From NCBI GenBank assembly GCA_035048495.1, contig CM068544.1, positions 49,439,893-49,503,892 on the forward strand: a DNA stretch of 64,000 nt, read 5' to 3'. Below are positions 45,001 to 56,633 of this stretch, in pieces. The translations under genes were made by a program, and so were the position numbers. The notes beneath the pieces are model-generated. The model was not told the origin of the DNA. It worked only from the letters and a program-made list of their open reading frames with translations, and did no database searches. The first letter of the stretch is position 1. Each line of letters begins with the position of its first letter. This stretch comes from Euptelea pleiosperma (Eukaryota; Streptophyta; Magnoliopsida; Ranunculales; Eupteleaceae).

Positions 45001-45599
45001 ACGTTCTGTCTGTTTTAATGACCATTTTAACAAGTCACATCTCAGTCATAAAAACAATTAGAATATTATTATTTTAATAATTTTTTTTGAAAGAAACATT
45101 TATGTGATTTTTAGTGTTATTTTGAATTAATGTAACATAACAGAGTTGGGGCATTACTGTTACAACGGCCGTTACACCATTTCTTTTTTTATTTACTCTG
45201 TATCGGTCTACCAAGGTGTACGTGGACCAAAAAAATTCATGGCCCTACCCAAGAGTCGCGACGACGTATATGGTCCGTGTATTAATCTTCAAAACAAATT
45301 AAACAATTATTTTTATGTTTTATTAAAACGTACACGGTGGTGCGAGGACCTTTAGAAAAGATGGGACGTTCATTTACACTTCTTACCTACCGGATTACCT
45401 CACTCCTTAATGCAAGAAAGCAACATCTAATACTAATAGATGTTGATTTAGCTCTTGATATCATGCTTAATCTCATCTAATAGACGCCCTACCAATTTAA
45501 TGGTCAGGATTGACACATAAGGGAGGGAATGAGGTCAGATGGACATTTATAATTGTGGGTACATAATATGGCAAATGTTGACATATCGGAATATATACA

Positions 45600-45975
45600 C
45601 CGCTTTACACTCGATCATTTCCCAAATCCCTAAAGATCTTCTTAGATCGTCACATAATAGAAGAGGGAGCCTATAAAGAAAAGAATTTACAGCAATAAAA
45701 AGGGCTGATCTTTGCTAAAGGGTCACGTCATAGAGAAACCCTAGAGAGAAGCTAGAGAGAGAAGATATGTAAAGAGAGAAGAAGATGCAGTCTGTAGCAT
45801 TGATGTAATCTGTAGACTTATTATATTTAATAGTGAAGATCAACAATTGCCAGCCTCTTGTGGATGTAGTCGTCAGCAACAGGCCGGCGACGAACCACAT
45901 ACATGTTGTGTTGTCTTTTGATTTATACTTTAATTTTATTGTATATATTATTTATCAATTTGTGATTGTTTATGG
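45600..45975 (+). repeat. Possible Copia solo LTR
   Basis: The phrase GCCTCTTGTGGATGTAGTCG followed by GACGAACCACATAC resembles the conserved U5 region of Copia LTRs (GTGGACGTAGGC with GAACCACGTA). Preceded by a GAGA-rich leader-like tract. Ends not resolved. Confidence 0.4.
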
Positions 45976-46045
45976 TGGGAGGATCGGAGATCGGACGACA
46001 AAGATTGATGCAATGGCTGGCCAATTGGACGGTCATGATGCTGGA

Positions 46046-46395
46046 TAACACCGACCCCTGTGGTTGGGACTATCAATGGATAGGGTTTGGATTAGATCGA
46101 CCTGATCCGATAAGCTATTGGAACTTAGATATTGAATCAGATTGGAGTTGACTATTAAATTTGATTTTAAAAACGGTAAATTCTTAAGTAAAATTACAAA
46201 TGGTAAAATATTTTATCAATATATATTCATTAATATAGCATAACATAAATATATATTCTACTAATATTATCACATCGGATAATTATTGAATCGGATCAAA
46301 GTAGATCCGGAATAGCTTTTCGGATCATGATGATAAGGTCAAGATCCGATAAATCGGATTAGGTTACCGGGCGACCCGATCCATTTACAGCCCTG
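46046..46395. repeat. Decayed foldback repeat
   Basis: GATCCGATAAGC and related GGATC/GATCC phrases occur inverted on both sides of an AT-rich middle. The right end contains GGGCGACCCGATCC. Family unclear. Confidence 0.35.
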
Positions 46396-47161
46396 GTACC
46401 TACCGACGCGCATACAGTTTTCGGAAATGTTTGTCTTTATTTGGTTAAACGATAGGGAGAAGAAAAAGAAGGGTAGTTGGCCATCGTTAAGTCGGTGGAT
46501 GATTGGGACCACCTCAACCACTAATATGCGAGTCGTGTTCCTCACGTAATGTCTCCATCTTATCCCAACATAATGTCTCTATATTACCCTTTAAAACCAC
46601 TTAAATTCCCAAACTAACCCCTCATTCATTTATAGAGATAGAAATCCATCAAAGGGTGATGTTGTAATTTCATGAAAAGACTAAGGGCTTAACACAAAAA
46701 TCCCAACTGGATGCGTTGACTAACGTGTTGCTCAAGCAAAACCACACAAAATCTTTGAACCAGTCAAAGATTCATAGGATGGATACCAAAAGCATCTTAA
46801 TAAAATACTACCCAAATGTGAACAGAGCTTTAGTGTTCACACAGTGAAGTCAACTTGTACGGAATCCATAATTGCAAATTTCTGTTTCCTTAATCAAACA
46901 AATATTTAAGACATGAAAAACAGAACAAAACCGAACGTGTTTATCTTAATCTTTTCTACCTTTGTGATACAAGAGCAAGAGAGGCCTGGTTTCTAAGCTA
47001 AAGAGGGCCTCCGAACAAATCAACGAATGAGACTAACTCCCTCGATATCATTTTCTTTTTTAAATTTACAAACCAAATCCCTATTGAAATATACATTAAT
47101 CAAACAAATTGAACATTTTATTGTTTCGATTTGATCCCTTTCCCCCCCAAATTAAGAAATT
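46396..47161. other. Region downstream of the WRKY gene
   Basis: Presumed 3' UTR near 47100 and non-coding DNA; no repeat ends or genes recognised. Confidence 0.4.
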
Positions 47162-50100
47162 TCAATATAGAAATGACTCGAGAAACAGGTCCTCCCTTGG
47201 TTCTTCTTTTGTTTTCGGGAACGCATTCTCTGTTTGTTGTGGTTGATTCATGTAGGAGCCCATGGAGTTACCAAATCCCGAGAATCCAAATCCCCCCGGG
47301 CTCTGCAACATCTCTAGTGTAAAGGGTGCTTGTCCTTCAGATGAAGGTATTCTAACATTGCGAAGAGTATTGCCTGTGTTGTGGTTAGATTGATTCGTGG
47401 CTGAAGACCTTATAGTCATGCTTACATTGTTGTTGTTATCAGGCAAGGGCCTATTGACATTATGACTGCCACTACCACGAGCGGCAGGGACATCGTGGTT
47501 GTGTTTCCCCTCGTACGTTGTGATCACCGCTCTCAGATCATGGGAAGCTCTCTCGACATGCTTTCGCACCGGACATCCCGCATTTGTACATTTGTAGTAA
47601 CTCCTACAAGTAGGAAAGAAACCAAAAATGTTAGAAACAAACTTCATAACACTTTAAATTAAGTAGGTTTAATTCACTCAAAATCTTCACTAAGAGAACA
47701 TGAAAACCACACTGAGGCTATTTTAATTTTTGAAGCATATATACATTGTATCAGATACAAAATGACTAATGATGGCACCAGTGAGAATGAGTGCTTTGGT
47801 ACAAGTTGAAGGTTTTAAAAAAGAGAGAAGAAAGCCGAAAATGACATGGATGGAAGTAGTAAAAAAATATGAAGAGTTGTGCTTTAACAGAAGATATTGC
47901 TATAAACATAGTTGAATGGCTAAATAAGATTCATTTTTTCCGACCCTAGATATTTGGGCTAAGGCGTATACGATGACGATAAAATATAGAGTGGAAGTAT
48001 ATACTCATAAAGGGACTGTCATCCGCCCTTTATATATCCATCTACATCCTTTATGAGTAGTATCATCTACCATACATGTAAATAGATACATATCTATATA
48101 TATAACAAAACACGGTGGTTGGTTGTCTCCTCACTTATACCCCCTCTTATCAACTTCAACAATGAAGGGTCGAGATCTTATCCCCCAATTGGAAGGTGGA
48201 TCTCAGACACTAACACTCGATTTTGGCAAATGCTTTGTCGGAGAGTGCCAAGGGCACGGGCCACCCACTAGTCTATATAATAAGTGACAGTGGTAGTCTC
48301 CCCACATATACCCCTCTTATAGGTTTTTCAATAAAGAAGGGCCGAGATCTTATCCCCAACTGGACAGTGGATCTTAGCCAGTCACACCCGATTTTGGCAA
48401 ATGCTTTGTCGGGAGGTGCCGTGGGCACAAGCCACCCACTAGTACGGAAACAAAATCAAGAACTAAGACATTAGAAGTGTTGAAATGAGTTCTACCATAT
48501 AAGAAAAAAAATCTAAGAAGATAAGAGATTGTAATGGCTACCAAACATATATAGAGTAATAATTGAATTTGAAAGATAAGCATATCCTTTCAAAAGTAAA
48601 GTTAGGTAGAGATGCATGAAGCTTGCTGACCTTGGGTTGGGATTCCCCTTTACTACTTTCTGCCCATATTTCCTCCATCTATATCCATCATCAAGAATAT
48701 CAATATCACTGGTTGTTTGAACTACAACTCTAGGTTCCCTCACAGTTCTACTTCCAGAAGCTGAGATACCCTCATTTTCATTCTCTTTTTTCCTGAAAAA
48801 GAAAGAAGAAAAAAAAAACAAAACCCATTTCTCAATTACAAAAACAACAAAATTTAAATTTAACCTAACAGACTTTGACTTTAGTTTTTAGAAATCTTAC
48901 CATCTTTTGGTCTCAGGTTCATCTTCGTCAAACTCATCACCACCTGATTTACTCCTCTGAGAGCTTTGATCGAAATCGTCGTCCCCAATCGAGATCGAAG
49001 AATTCTCTGGTGTCGTAACAGAGTCCATTTGTGTGGTCTGATGTGTCGTGAAGTGATCGGAGACTTCGGAAGATGGGGCTACAGAAGCTTGAATTGGTTG
49101 AGAAGAAGCTGATGATCTTCTAGTCGACTGAGGCTTTGGGTGGTTGTGGCTACCCTTGTACACAATCTCAGTAATCTGACCATCTAAAGACCTCTCCACC
49201 TTCTTCTTAGTTGGGCAACTTGGAAAAGTGCACTTGTAATAACTGCGTGGGTTTTCGCTTCCTTTCACCTGTTTCTGTCCATATTTTCTCCAATTGTACC
49301 CATCATCTGATCTTCTCTGTTCTCTGAGAGATTGAGGAGGGTGAGAGTATTGGTTATACTCGGATTGTAATCCACCATTGCTTTGGGTGTTAACTTGTAG
49401 AGTGGCAATCTCAGGTGAAAAGCTTTCTAATGGAGCAAATTCGGACTTGACACTGTTCTTCCCAGCTGAGAAATCAGTTTGCTGGTGGGTTCCTGGAAAT
49501 TCCATGGTTGTTGCTGACCTTTTAAGGTATCTTCCTGTTAATTTGGGACCAAATCATGCTTTTAGTAAATAATAACAGGAGATCGGAAAGAAGATAAGAG
49601 AACAGAGAAGCAAGAAATATACCGTAGGAACCCCTGTTGAATAGGACTGAAAGATCGATCCCGACGACATGGTAACAGGCCTTTTTTGTGGTTGGAAAGA
49701 GAAATCAGAGTAGTTTCTATCTTCCTGCTTGACGTTTTGCTGTCCATTACCAGAATTACCACTCCAATTGAATGCCTGAGGAGGAAATGTTCCAGTAGTT
49801 GGAGATGGCAGAATCTGCACTCACAGAAGGAAGAAACAAAAGATTAAAAAAAAAACCATTAAGCAGACTTGCTATAAAGTTTGATCTTGTTAATTTACAA
49901 ACAGGAGTAGATATGTATGGGTAGAATTTGGTGCGTTATACAAACACAAAAACAAGGTAAACCCATTAATCTAATAACAAAAATAACTCAAAAAAGATTG
50001 AATAAAAAATCTTGGGTTTAGTCTATAATCTTGATTTGCATAAAAGAATCATAAACAGGTAGAATATAAATATGTTTCCATGAAAAACAAGACAAAGCAG

Positions 50101-50444
50101 GGTTTACTTACATTAGAAGTGGAGAGAAGGACGGGTGAATCCAAGAGCTCAGCTGGGCTAAGACCAGGAGGGATAGCAAAGTAAGAAGAAGGAGAAACAG
50201 AAGGTGGAGAAATGGGTAGTGAAGGAGGAGGAATTGATTTGAATTTCGGAACACCAGCACCTGTTCGATCCGCGATACGATGAGAAAGTCCTCGGTTCGG
50301 TGCAATTCTCTCTCGGTTTTGATTATCGGTGTCTTCGTCCCCAGCGAGGAGAGCAGAGAAGGAGGAAGTCATGAATTGGGTTGAGAAAGAAAAAGTTTGA
50401 TGAGAATTCGCTGAGGTCTCCAAGCTCCCACTTGAGGAAGTCAT
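47162..50444 (-). CDS. WRKY33: Group I WRKY transcription factor, WRKY33 type
   Basis: Five minus-strand exons: 50112-50444, 49623-49814, about 48901-49532, 48631-48792 and 47162-47603, giving about 586 residues. The start is the ATG of [14 protein letters not shown]; upstream reading is open but has no ATG. The N-terminus has the [13 protein letters not shown] motif and a Ser-Pro cluster ([40 protein letters not shown]), the MAP-kinase target region of WRKY33. Two WRKYGQK domains with C2H2 zinc fingers are at about residues 256 and 425. The intron inside the second domain, at [10 protein letters not shown], is the classical WRKY intron. It binds W-boxes and in Arabidopsis controls defence against necrotrophs. 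The canonical exon 2 donor and exon 3 acceptor are one base out of frame; see findings. Intron 4 holds two mini-Helitrons. Confidence 0.92.
48093..48271 (+). mobile_element. Mini-Helitron-like element, copy 2
   Basis: Starts TCTATATATATAACA after an A and ends CCACCCACTAG. Hairpin GTGCCAAGGGCAC near the end. Immediately followed by copy 3. Confidence 0.65.
48272..48442 (+). mobile_element. Mini-Helitron-like element, copy 3
   Basis: Starts TCTATATAATAAGTGAC directly after the CTAG of copy 2 and ends CCACCCACTAG before a T. Hairpin GTGCCGTGGGCAC. A head-to-tail pair within WRKY intron 4. Confidence 0.65.
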
Positions 50445-50616
50445 GAGAGGCGGAGAAGGAGTTGAAGAGACAGAGATATGAGAAGCTGCCAAGGTGGTGG
50501 TGTAAGAGAAGAAGAAGAAGAAAAATAAGAGAGAGGAAGTGAAAATGCTCACGTCTTACATAAGCTCCCAAGCATCTTCTCGGAACCTATCGGGATGTCT
50601 GACCATGGAAAATTTT

Positions 50617-50769
50617 GGTCAAACCTTGTGGCTTTGACTGGAGAGGCGGCTGACGGAGGCTCATGTGCCTGCTTCATCTTTTGATACGCCAAATGACCAA
50701 CTTTACCCTCATCCTTTTTTGTTAATGTCCTAGTAACATTGACTTTTCTAGACTTGTAATGACTTGACC
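50617..50769. promoter_or_regulatory. W-box cluster in the WRKY promoter
   Basis: Four TTGACC/TTGACT sites: 50617-50622 (minus strand), 50634-50639, 50739-50744 and 50764-50769. All are 170-325 bases upstream of the WRKY start codon. W-boxes are the binding sites of WRKY proteins, and autoregulation through them is known for WRKY33 and parsley WRKY1. Function here is inferred. Confidence 0.55.
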
Positions 50770-50800
50770 GACAGTAAATTATATTAATTTTCCGAGACTT

Positions 50801-51165
50801 GAGTACACTTTGATGACAGCCCACAATATGAGCCACGTGGCATATACTCTTAGATGCCATATGGATGTTTGCCCAATCCCTAGGTGGACGTACAAACCAG
50901 AAATCAACATGATTAGTGATTTCTAGGCATTGGATTGGAGTTATTTTCTTGGGTTGAGGGAATTTGAGCATTATTGACCATTATTTAGGGTACAAAGATC
51001 CAAAGGTTTGAAATCAGTAATCAGACTGATTTTTGGTTAGTGGGTCCAGCTAGGGATTGAAAAAAACATCCATACGGTCAGCGTCCTCTAAGAGTATGCC
51101 ACGTGGCTCATATTGTGGCTTGTCATGGATCTCAATGACATTCCGCTGTCATCAAATTTTTACTC
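50801..51165. mobile_element. F1 MITE in the WRKY promoter
   Basis: Left GAGTACACTTTGATGACAGC, right CTGTCATCAAATTTTTACTC. Both G-box palindromes GCCACGTGGC are intact (50832-50841 and 51098-51107). Flanks CCGAGACTT and GAAAGATTT agree at 5 of 9 bases. Confidence 0.75.
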
Positions 51166-51754
51166 GAAAGATTTCGTTCTACCGTGATTTGGGCATGCCA
51201 CTCGTTCATGTGAAAGCTAACTCCAGGTTTCATATGGGAGGCCGAATTGAAGGGTATTATTGACATTTCGCCAGCATAAAGGTTAGTATTGGTAATTATG
51301 ACTAAGGTGCAGGGAGTTTGAGTAATTTCGAATCGTGTCTCTAGAAGACACGCCCATTGCGTGCGAAAGGGGTCTCATTTTGTTGTCCGAGCGTTCCAAC
51401 ACGGCCAAATAAAGTCGTCCATCTTGGTGACATGAATATATCTGCTGTTTTTCGGTGGGATACGCGGCACCCGTGCTTACTCAAGTCCCTACTTCGTGCA
51501 AATGACACACGTGCTGATCAATCAGACCATCTAGATTAAAAGCTAGATGGCACCGTCTGATTACGATCTAGTGATCAAAATACTGATCTAAAACTATTTT
51601 GATCACCATATAAGTTCATATTTCCTCTCTTGCTATGATTTCATGTGGGCCATCTAATACATGCCAAGTGGGCCTCAAAATCATAAGTAATATGAACTTT
51701 TTTTTCTTGGACTGTCCAATCAATGTCATGGCATGCATGTCTTCTTTGAAAATT
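51166..51754. other. Spacer between two F1 MITEs
   Basis: No gene; ordinary intergenic DNA. Confidence 0.4.
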
Positions 51755-52137
51755 GAGTAAAACTTATATCACAACGTCTGACTGATGCTTCTGTCACAAT
51801 GAAAATTGCAGGCCACGTGGCACACTCATAGTGGATGATGACCGTATGGATGTTTGGCTAGTCTTTCTGTGGACCTCTAAACCAAAAATCAGCCTTCTAA
51901 GCGATTCGATTGAAGTTATTTTCATGGGCTGATTTTAACGGTAAGAATTCGAGTATAATCGAGCGTTATTTGGGTGCAAAGATCCAAAGGTTGTAAATCA
52001 CTAGTCAGGGTGATTTTTGGTTTAGAGGTCAACTGAGGGACTGGCCAAACATCTATACGGTCAGAGTCCACTGTAAGTGTGCCACGTGGCCTACGATTAT
52101 CATTGTGACAGAAACATCTGTGATAGAAGTCTTAGTG
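51755..52137. mobile_element. F1 MITE with perfect 9-bp duplication
   Basis: Begins GAGTAAAACTTATATC. TTGAAAATT flanks it exactly at 51746-51754 and 52138-52146. Both ends keep CCACGTGGC. The right terminus has lost the usual TTTTACTC but the duplication fixes the boundary. Best evidence that F1 moved by a Mutator-type mechanism. Confidence 0.82.
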
Positions 52138-52359
52138 TTGAAAATTAACCTCTTTTGAGGGAAATATATTATTTTATTAGAAAACAAAAGGAGAGAAAAA
52201 AACAGAGCACGAGAGCACTGTGGCAACTCTTTTTACACACTCGAAATGCACTTCCTTGATCTTTCCATCTTTGTCTCTACTTCTCTTCTTGTCGTACAAA
52301 TTGACTCAAAAGAATCGTGAGTGCGGTGGAGAAATCTACTCTGCATACGTTTCCAGACT

Positions 52360-53120
52360 TAAAAATATGTAAACATTGTATCCACCGTTGAATGCTCCTT
52401 GAAAATCGTGTTTTTCATTAATAAAATATTTTTAAAAAAATACGTTTTTCAATGGACATCCATCAGTCTCCAAACACATGCAGACTAGATTTTGCACAAT
52501 TACTACAACAAATGGTCTCGCTTTCATATCTTCAATCAACAAATATCTTGCAATCTTCGGTGCTATTCGCATTAGGCTCAACAGATAAGACAAAAAATTT
52601 GAACGAAATACACAGATCCCAAAGTAATTGCAAAGGTCCGCAATGTTAAGTGGAATAAGCTGGGTCATGTTTTAGAATAACGCCGTTTAAACAGTTTTAA
52701 TGGCCGTTTAAATGGTAACGCCCCAAGCCCGTTACATTAAGAACCGTTTTAATGCTTAGAAAATAATGGCCATTTTCTCGTCTTAATGGCCGTTAAAATG
52801 AATAACAACTGTTATTTCTGAAAAGTTATTTTTTTATTAGCTTTTTAAGATAATGTTGATAACGATAAAATAATTGATAAAATAATGATTGTTATGCAAA
52901 CATTGTATCCACCATTCAATGCTCATTGAAAAACGTGTTTTTAATTTATAAAATATTTTGTTTTGAAAACATTGAAATAACACAGTTTTCAAGGGAAATC
53001 CAACAGTACTGACAATGTTTACGTACTTTTAAGTATGCAACTGGTTGCATACTAAATTTGTCCATTTTTGTTGAACATTACAACGACCGTTAGTTTAACA
53101 TTTATTTTACCGTTTCTCAA
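52360..53120. repeat. F14 repeat pair with F5-like scraps
   Basis: AAACATTGTATCCACCGTTG at 52372 recurs as AAACATTGTATCCACCATTC near 52899. Between them lie F5-like phrases (GGCCGTTTAAATGG, CAAGCCCGTTAC). A nest of decayed elements; boundaries not resolved. Confidence 0.4.
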
Positions 53121-53529
53121 TAAAACTTATAAAAAAAAAAGTAATTTTTGAACTTTTTTTTTTTAATTTTTTTACTTTGATATGACTTTACAATACACAT
53201 TGGTAACGCAAGCTGTCCATATAACGTCATGATGGTCTAATTTAAAACTTGCCCTAAACTACTAGGCTAGCAGATTAAGCAAAGATTTTTTTTTTTTTAT
53301 GAAATGGTTTAATCATACTGATCATTTGTCAAATTAGTCTCTTAAATGGGGGTCCATTTATTGGACAGTCCTGATTGATAACAATTGGCACCATTTGTGT
53401 AATATAAACTACTATTGTAAGTATCATAGCACCGTAGTATCTAACTTTTCTCAAAAAATCAAAGAAAAACCAGAAAGTACACACACACACACACACATTC
53501 CCTAAAACCCTTGTGAATTGCAGAACCAT

Positions 53530-53720
53530 AAATAAACGGGCTCAGGGGACCCCACTTTTCTTGGCGGCTGCGGATTCCGAGAATTCAATGGTGGTTGATA
53601 GCGCCGAGCTGGCTGCAAGCGCTCAACTATTGTTGGATTCGTGAAATCCACGGCCGAGCTCACAACCCCGAGAGGGGTCAGAAATAGGGGGTCCTCGGAG
53701 CCTGAGTGAGTAGCTATCCT
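53530..53720. repeat. Foldback repeat, F4-related
   Basis: Ends GGGCTCAGGGGACCCC and GGGGGTCCTCGGAGCCTGA are mirrored; inner GAATTCAATGGTGGTTGAT against CAACTATTGTTGGATTC. A related half lies at 54500-54640. Confidence 0.55.
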
Positions 53721-53950
53721 TCGAGAAAATGTGGTGGTGAATTTTGAAAAACAGATATCAACCCAACATTGGATCAGATAAGTTTAAGTTGACAAACGGA
53801 AAATCACAAAAACAATCTAACTGTCATTACTTGTCTCCATGGAATACCACAATCTTGATGTACATCAAATTGATTAAGACTAGTGACACCATCCAATTCA
53901 GTGACACGTCGGGCGCCCGCATTGCGATAACGACATAATATGTGATATTG

Positions 53951-54192
53951 CTAGGGGTGTTTGTTGCAAGCTACCTGATTACCCGACACACCTGAACCTC
54001 ATATTTTGGTTCCACTCTTAGTTTTTTGGACCCCCATTCATCGGCTACCTTGATATACCAATTTTCCATCCATTAACTGACCTGATAACCGAAAACCTGA
54101 TATAATTTGGTCCGTAGGAACCCTTTTTGGACCCTATTAACAATCGGTTCTGGTTCTGGTCTGGATTTGGAAATCCCATTGACACTCCTTAG
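53951..54192. repeat. F10 repeat, copy 1
   Basis: TAGGGGTGTTTGTTG and the mirrored CCCATTGACACTCCTTA at the ends, with CTGATTACCCGACACACC and related name phrases. Second copy at 63769-63988. Confidence 0.5.
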
Positions 54193-54824
54193 ATACTGTA
54201 GAACTGAGTAGCAAAAGTCTTGAAATGGGTAGCCTTTAAAGTCAAATATTTATTAATGAAAAGAAGGATAAAAGAGGAGCCAACACGTCCCATGTGGGGG
54301 AGACACACCCCCTGCATTCATTGGTATATCTTATTGTTTGACCCAAAAAACAAATTGGAAGATATGAGTGAATCAATTGGGTGTAAACAAGAAAAATCCG
54401 GACTCCCAAATGATCGGGTCAAATGCCTCGGATAATCGGGTATCCATCTACACCCCTTTGCCCTAGTAGACCATTTTCCATACGTTAGATAAAAGGACCT
54501 GGCTCCGGGGATTCGCTCAGACGTAGATTCTGAGAATCCAACGGTGGTTTGCTTGGGCAAAAAGTGAATGCCAGTTCAGCGCTATCAACCACCATTGGAT
54601 TCTCGGAATTCACGAGTGAGATTTTGAGTGCAAAAAGGCGAGTCCCATACTGAAATGCTTAGGATTATAACTCATCTGACCATTGAAATAGGTGATTAGG
54701 CCATTTGATTGACCCTTTCAATGGTGAGAGATGGGTCATGGATAAAAAACCACGTGCGGTGAGATGTGTCACATGGATAGAAAGCGTGTTTTTGCTAAAA
54801 ACACGCCAGGAAGCCCCATATGCA

Positions 54825-55205
54825 GAGTAAAACTTTGCTGACCGCGATAGTCAGTGAAGAAGCCGCTGACTGCCCTAAATATGAGACACGTGTTACATTT
54901 TAGATGATACTAGCCGTACGGATGTTTGGCCAATCCCTAGTTGGACCTACAGACCAAAAATCAACATGATTAGTGATTTCTAAGCGTTGAATTGAAGTCA
55001 TTTCCATGGGTTGATTTTAACCGTGTGAATTTGAGCATTATCGACCATTATTTTGGATACAAGGATCCAAGGGTTTGAAGTCGCTAATCAGGTTGATATT
55101 TGGTTTGTAGGTCCAGCTAGGGATTGGCCAAACATTCATACGGTCAGCATCCTCTAAGACTGTGACACGTGGCTGATATTGTGGTTGGTCAGCGAAGTTT
55201 AACTC
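54825..55205. mobile_element. F1 MITE
   Basis: Ends GAGTAAAACTTTGCTGACC and GGTCAGCGAAGTTTAACTC. Left core decayed to ACACGTGT, right core GACACGTGGC. No matching 9-mers found at the flanks. Confidence 0.7.
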
Positions 55206-56465
55206 GTGATATAAGAGCCTGGCTCCAAGTCATTGCATGACGTTACAAAAAAAAAAGTGAGTGACATCATGTATCCCTAAGTCAACAGCTCTGATATTCC
55301 CTTCCTAGATTATTAAAGTAGCACCTGGCTTAATACATATAAGCTCAAAAGCTTGGATAAAATTTTGCCTCATGCAATGCTTGGCCTCTCCCTAATCCCT
55401 CGAGTCATGTTTGGCCTTTGAATATGGCGAAGGAGAGCGTCAAGTCAACTGGAAACTAAATCCTAATTAAGTACCAAACATTGATGTTGATTTGAGGATC
55501 TTAGCCGTCCAATCTAGACGTTGAAGTTTGTTTAAGGTGATTGGTCCGATAAAAGTCTGGACATCCAGCGGTCTACTAGGCTTACTTATTGAGAGGTTAT
55601 GGTCGATCATGGTTGAACATGTGGACCATGTTTTAAGTCAAGGGTTCTTGGGAGCATCAATTCTTAATGGTCATATGGCGCATGTGCAAGGGGTTGTTGG
55701 GTGCACGATTCTTAATAGCAGCCCTATTGTAATTTTTTATTTAATTTTCTAGAGAAATCTGCCTTTGCTCAATGACACCTCTGCACCGTCAGATACTGCT
55801 CAAATAAAAAACACGTTTTTCAAGGTGTATTGAAGGTGCAGAGACGTTGTCGAGAGAGGACACACAAGGCACTGTATGGTTTTACTTGAAAGCCCATCTC
55901 TGGATCGCTTGATTTAGCCTGGGATCGGCTGTATTTGGATCAGTCGTTATGGCTGCTGATTTGGATCCACATCGCTTGATACAAACCCATGTCCGAGATC
56001 CACGTAGTGTCAACTGAACCAAACCCTTGGAGCTAGCTCAGCTAAGGGTAACATAAAAATGAGCAGATAAGATAAAAATAGAAGAGATTCCCAAAGACAG
56101 AGAAAATTTATAGACCGCCCTTTTTTTTTCTTTTTTTCATTCAGAAGAGATTTCTTGTGTTACAACGAATCCACCGAACCCATCATTTGCTTGAAGTTAA
56201 AAGTAAAAAACCAAACTTCAACTTATGGGACGGAGATAAATAGCTCTATTTATCAATGATCGAATTATATTTGTTCAATACACTATTGTAAATTTGGCGT
56301 GTGGCCTGAAGCCCAAAGCTCAGCCCAAGTCCGAAACCCTTATGGAAATTCCATTAAGGCAGTAACCCACCCCCACAGCTGTCTTTACTCTTTAAAAAAT
56401 TCCAACCCCTCCTATTTAGACAGGAAAATGTTACTCCAATACAAAGAAACAAAAAAAAAAGGTAT
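55206..56465. other. Intergenic, no gene seen
   Basis: No coding or RNA gene supported. A short foldback around ACACGTTTTTCAAGGTG (about 55780-55850) is present. Confidence 0.4.
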
Positions 56466-56600
56466 ACAGTTGAGGCCATTGACCACCGGATTGAAGAGAT
56501 CCACGGTCTACGAGGCAACAACTGCAAAAGGTAAAAGGGTAGTTGTTGCCTCGTTGTCTGTGATCTCTTGAATCCAACGGTCAATGGCTTCAACTGCACA
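56466..56600. mobile_element. F11 hairpin MITE
   Basis: Arms of about 55 bp: CAGTTGAGGCCATTGACC at the left and GGTCAATGGCTTCAACTG at the right, inner GAGGCAACAACT mirrored by AGTTGTTGCCTC. A scrap of the right end recurs near 25737-25757. Confidence 0.7.
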
Positions 56601-56613
56601 TAGGGTAGCACGA

Positions 56614-56633
56614 CTCTCTCTCTCTCTCTCTCT
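56614..56633. repeat. CT microsatellite
   Basis: About ten CT units. Confidence 0.85.

Noticed and set aside
50445..50552. N-terminal extension of the WRKY protein upstream of 50444
   Set aside because: Reading is open but contains no ATG, and WRKY33 homologues start at the MTSSSGS-type position.
55528..55752. 74-codon plus-strand ORF
   Set aside because: No domain, and no transcript signals recognised around it.
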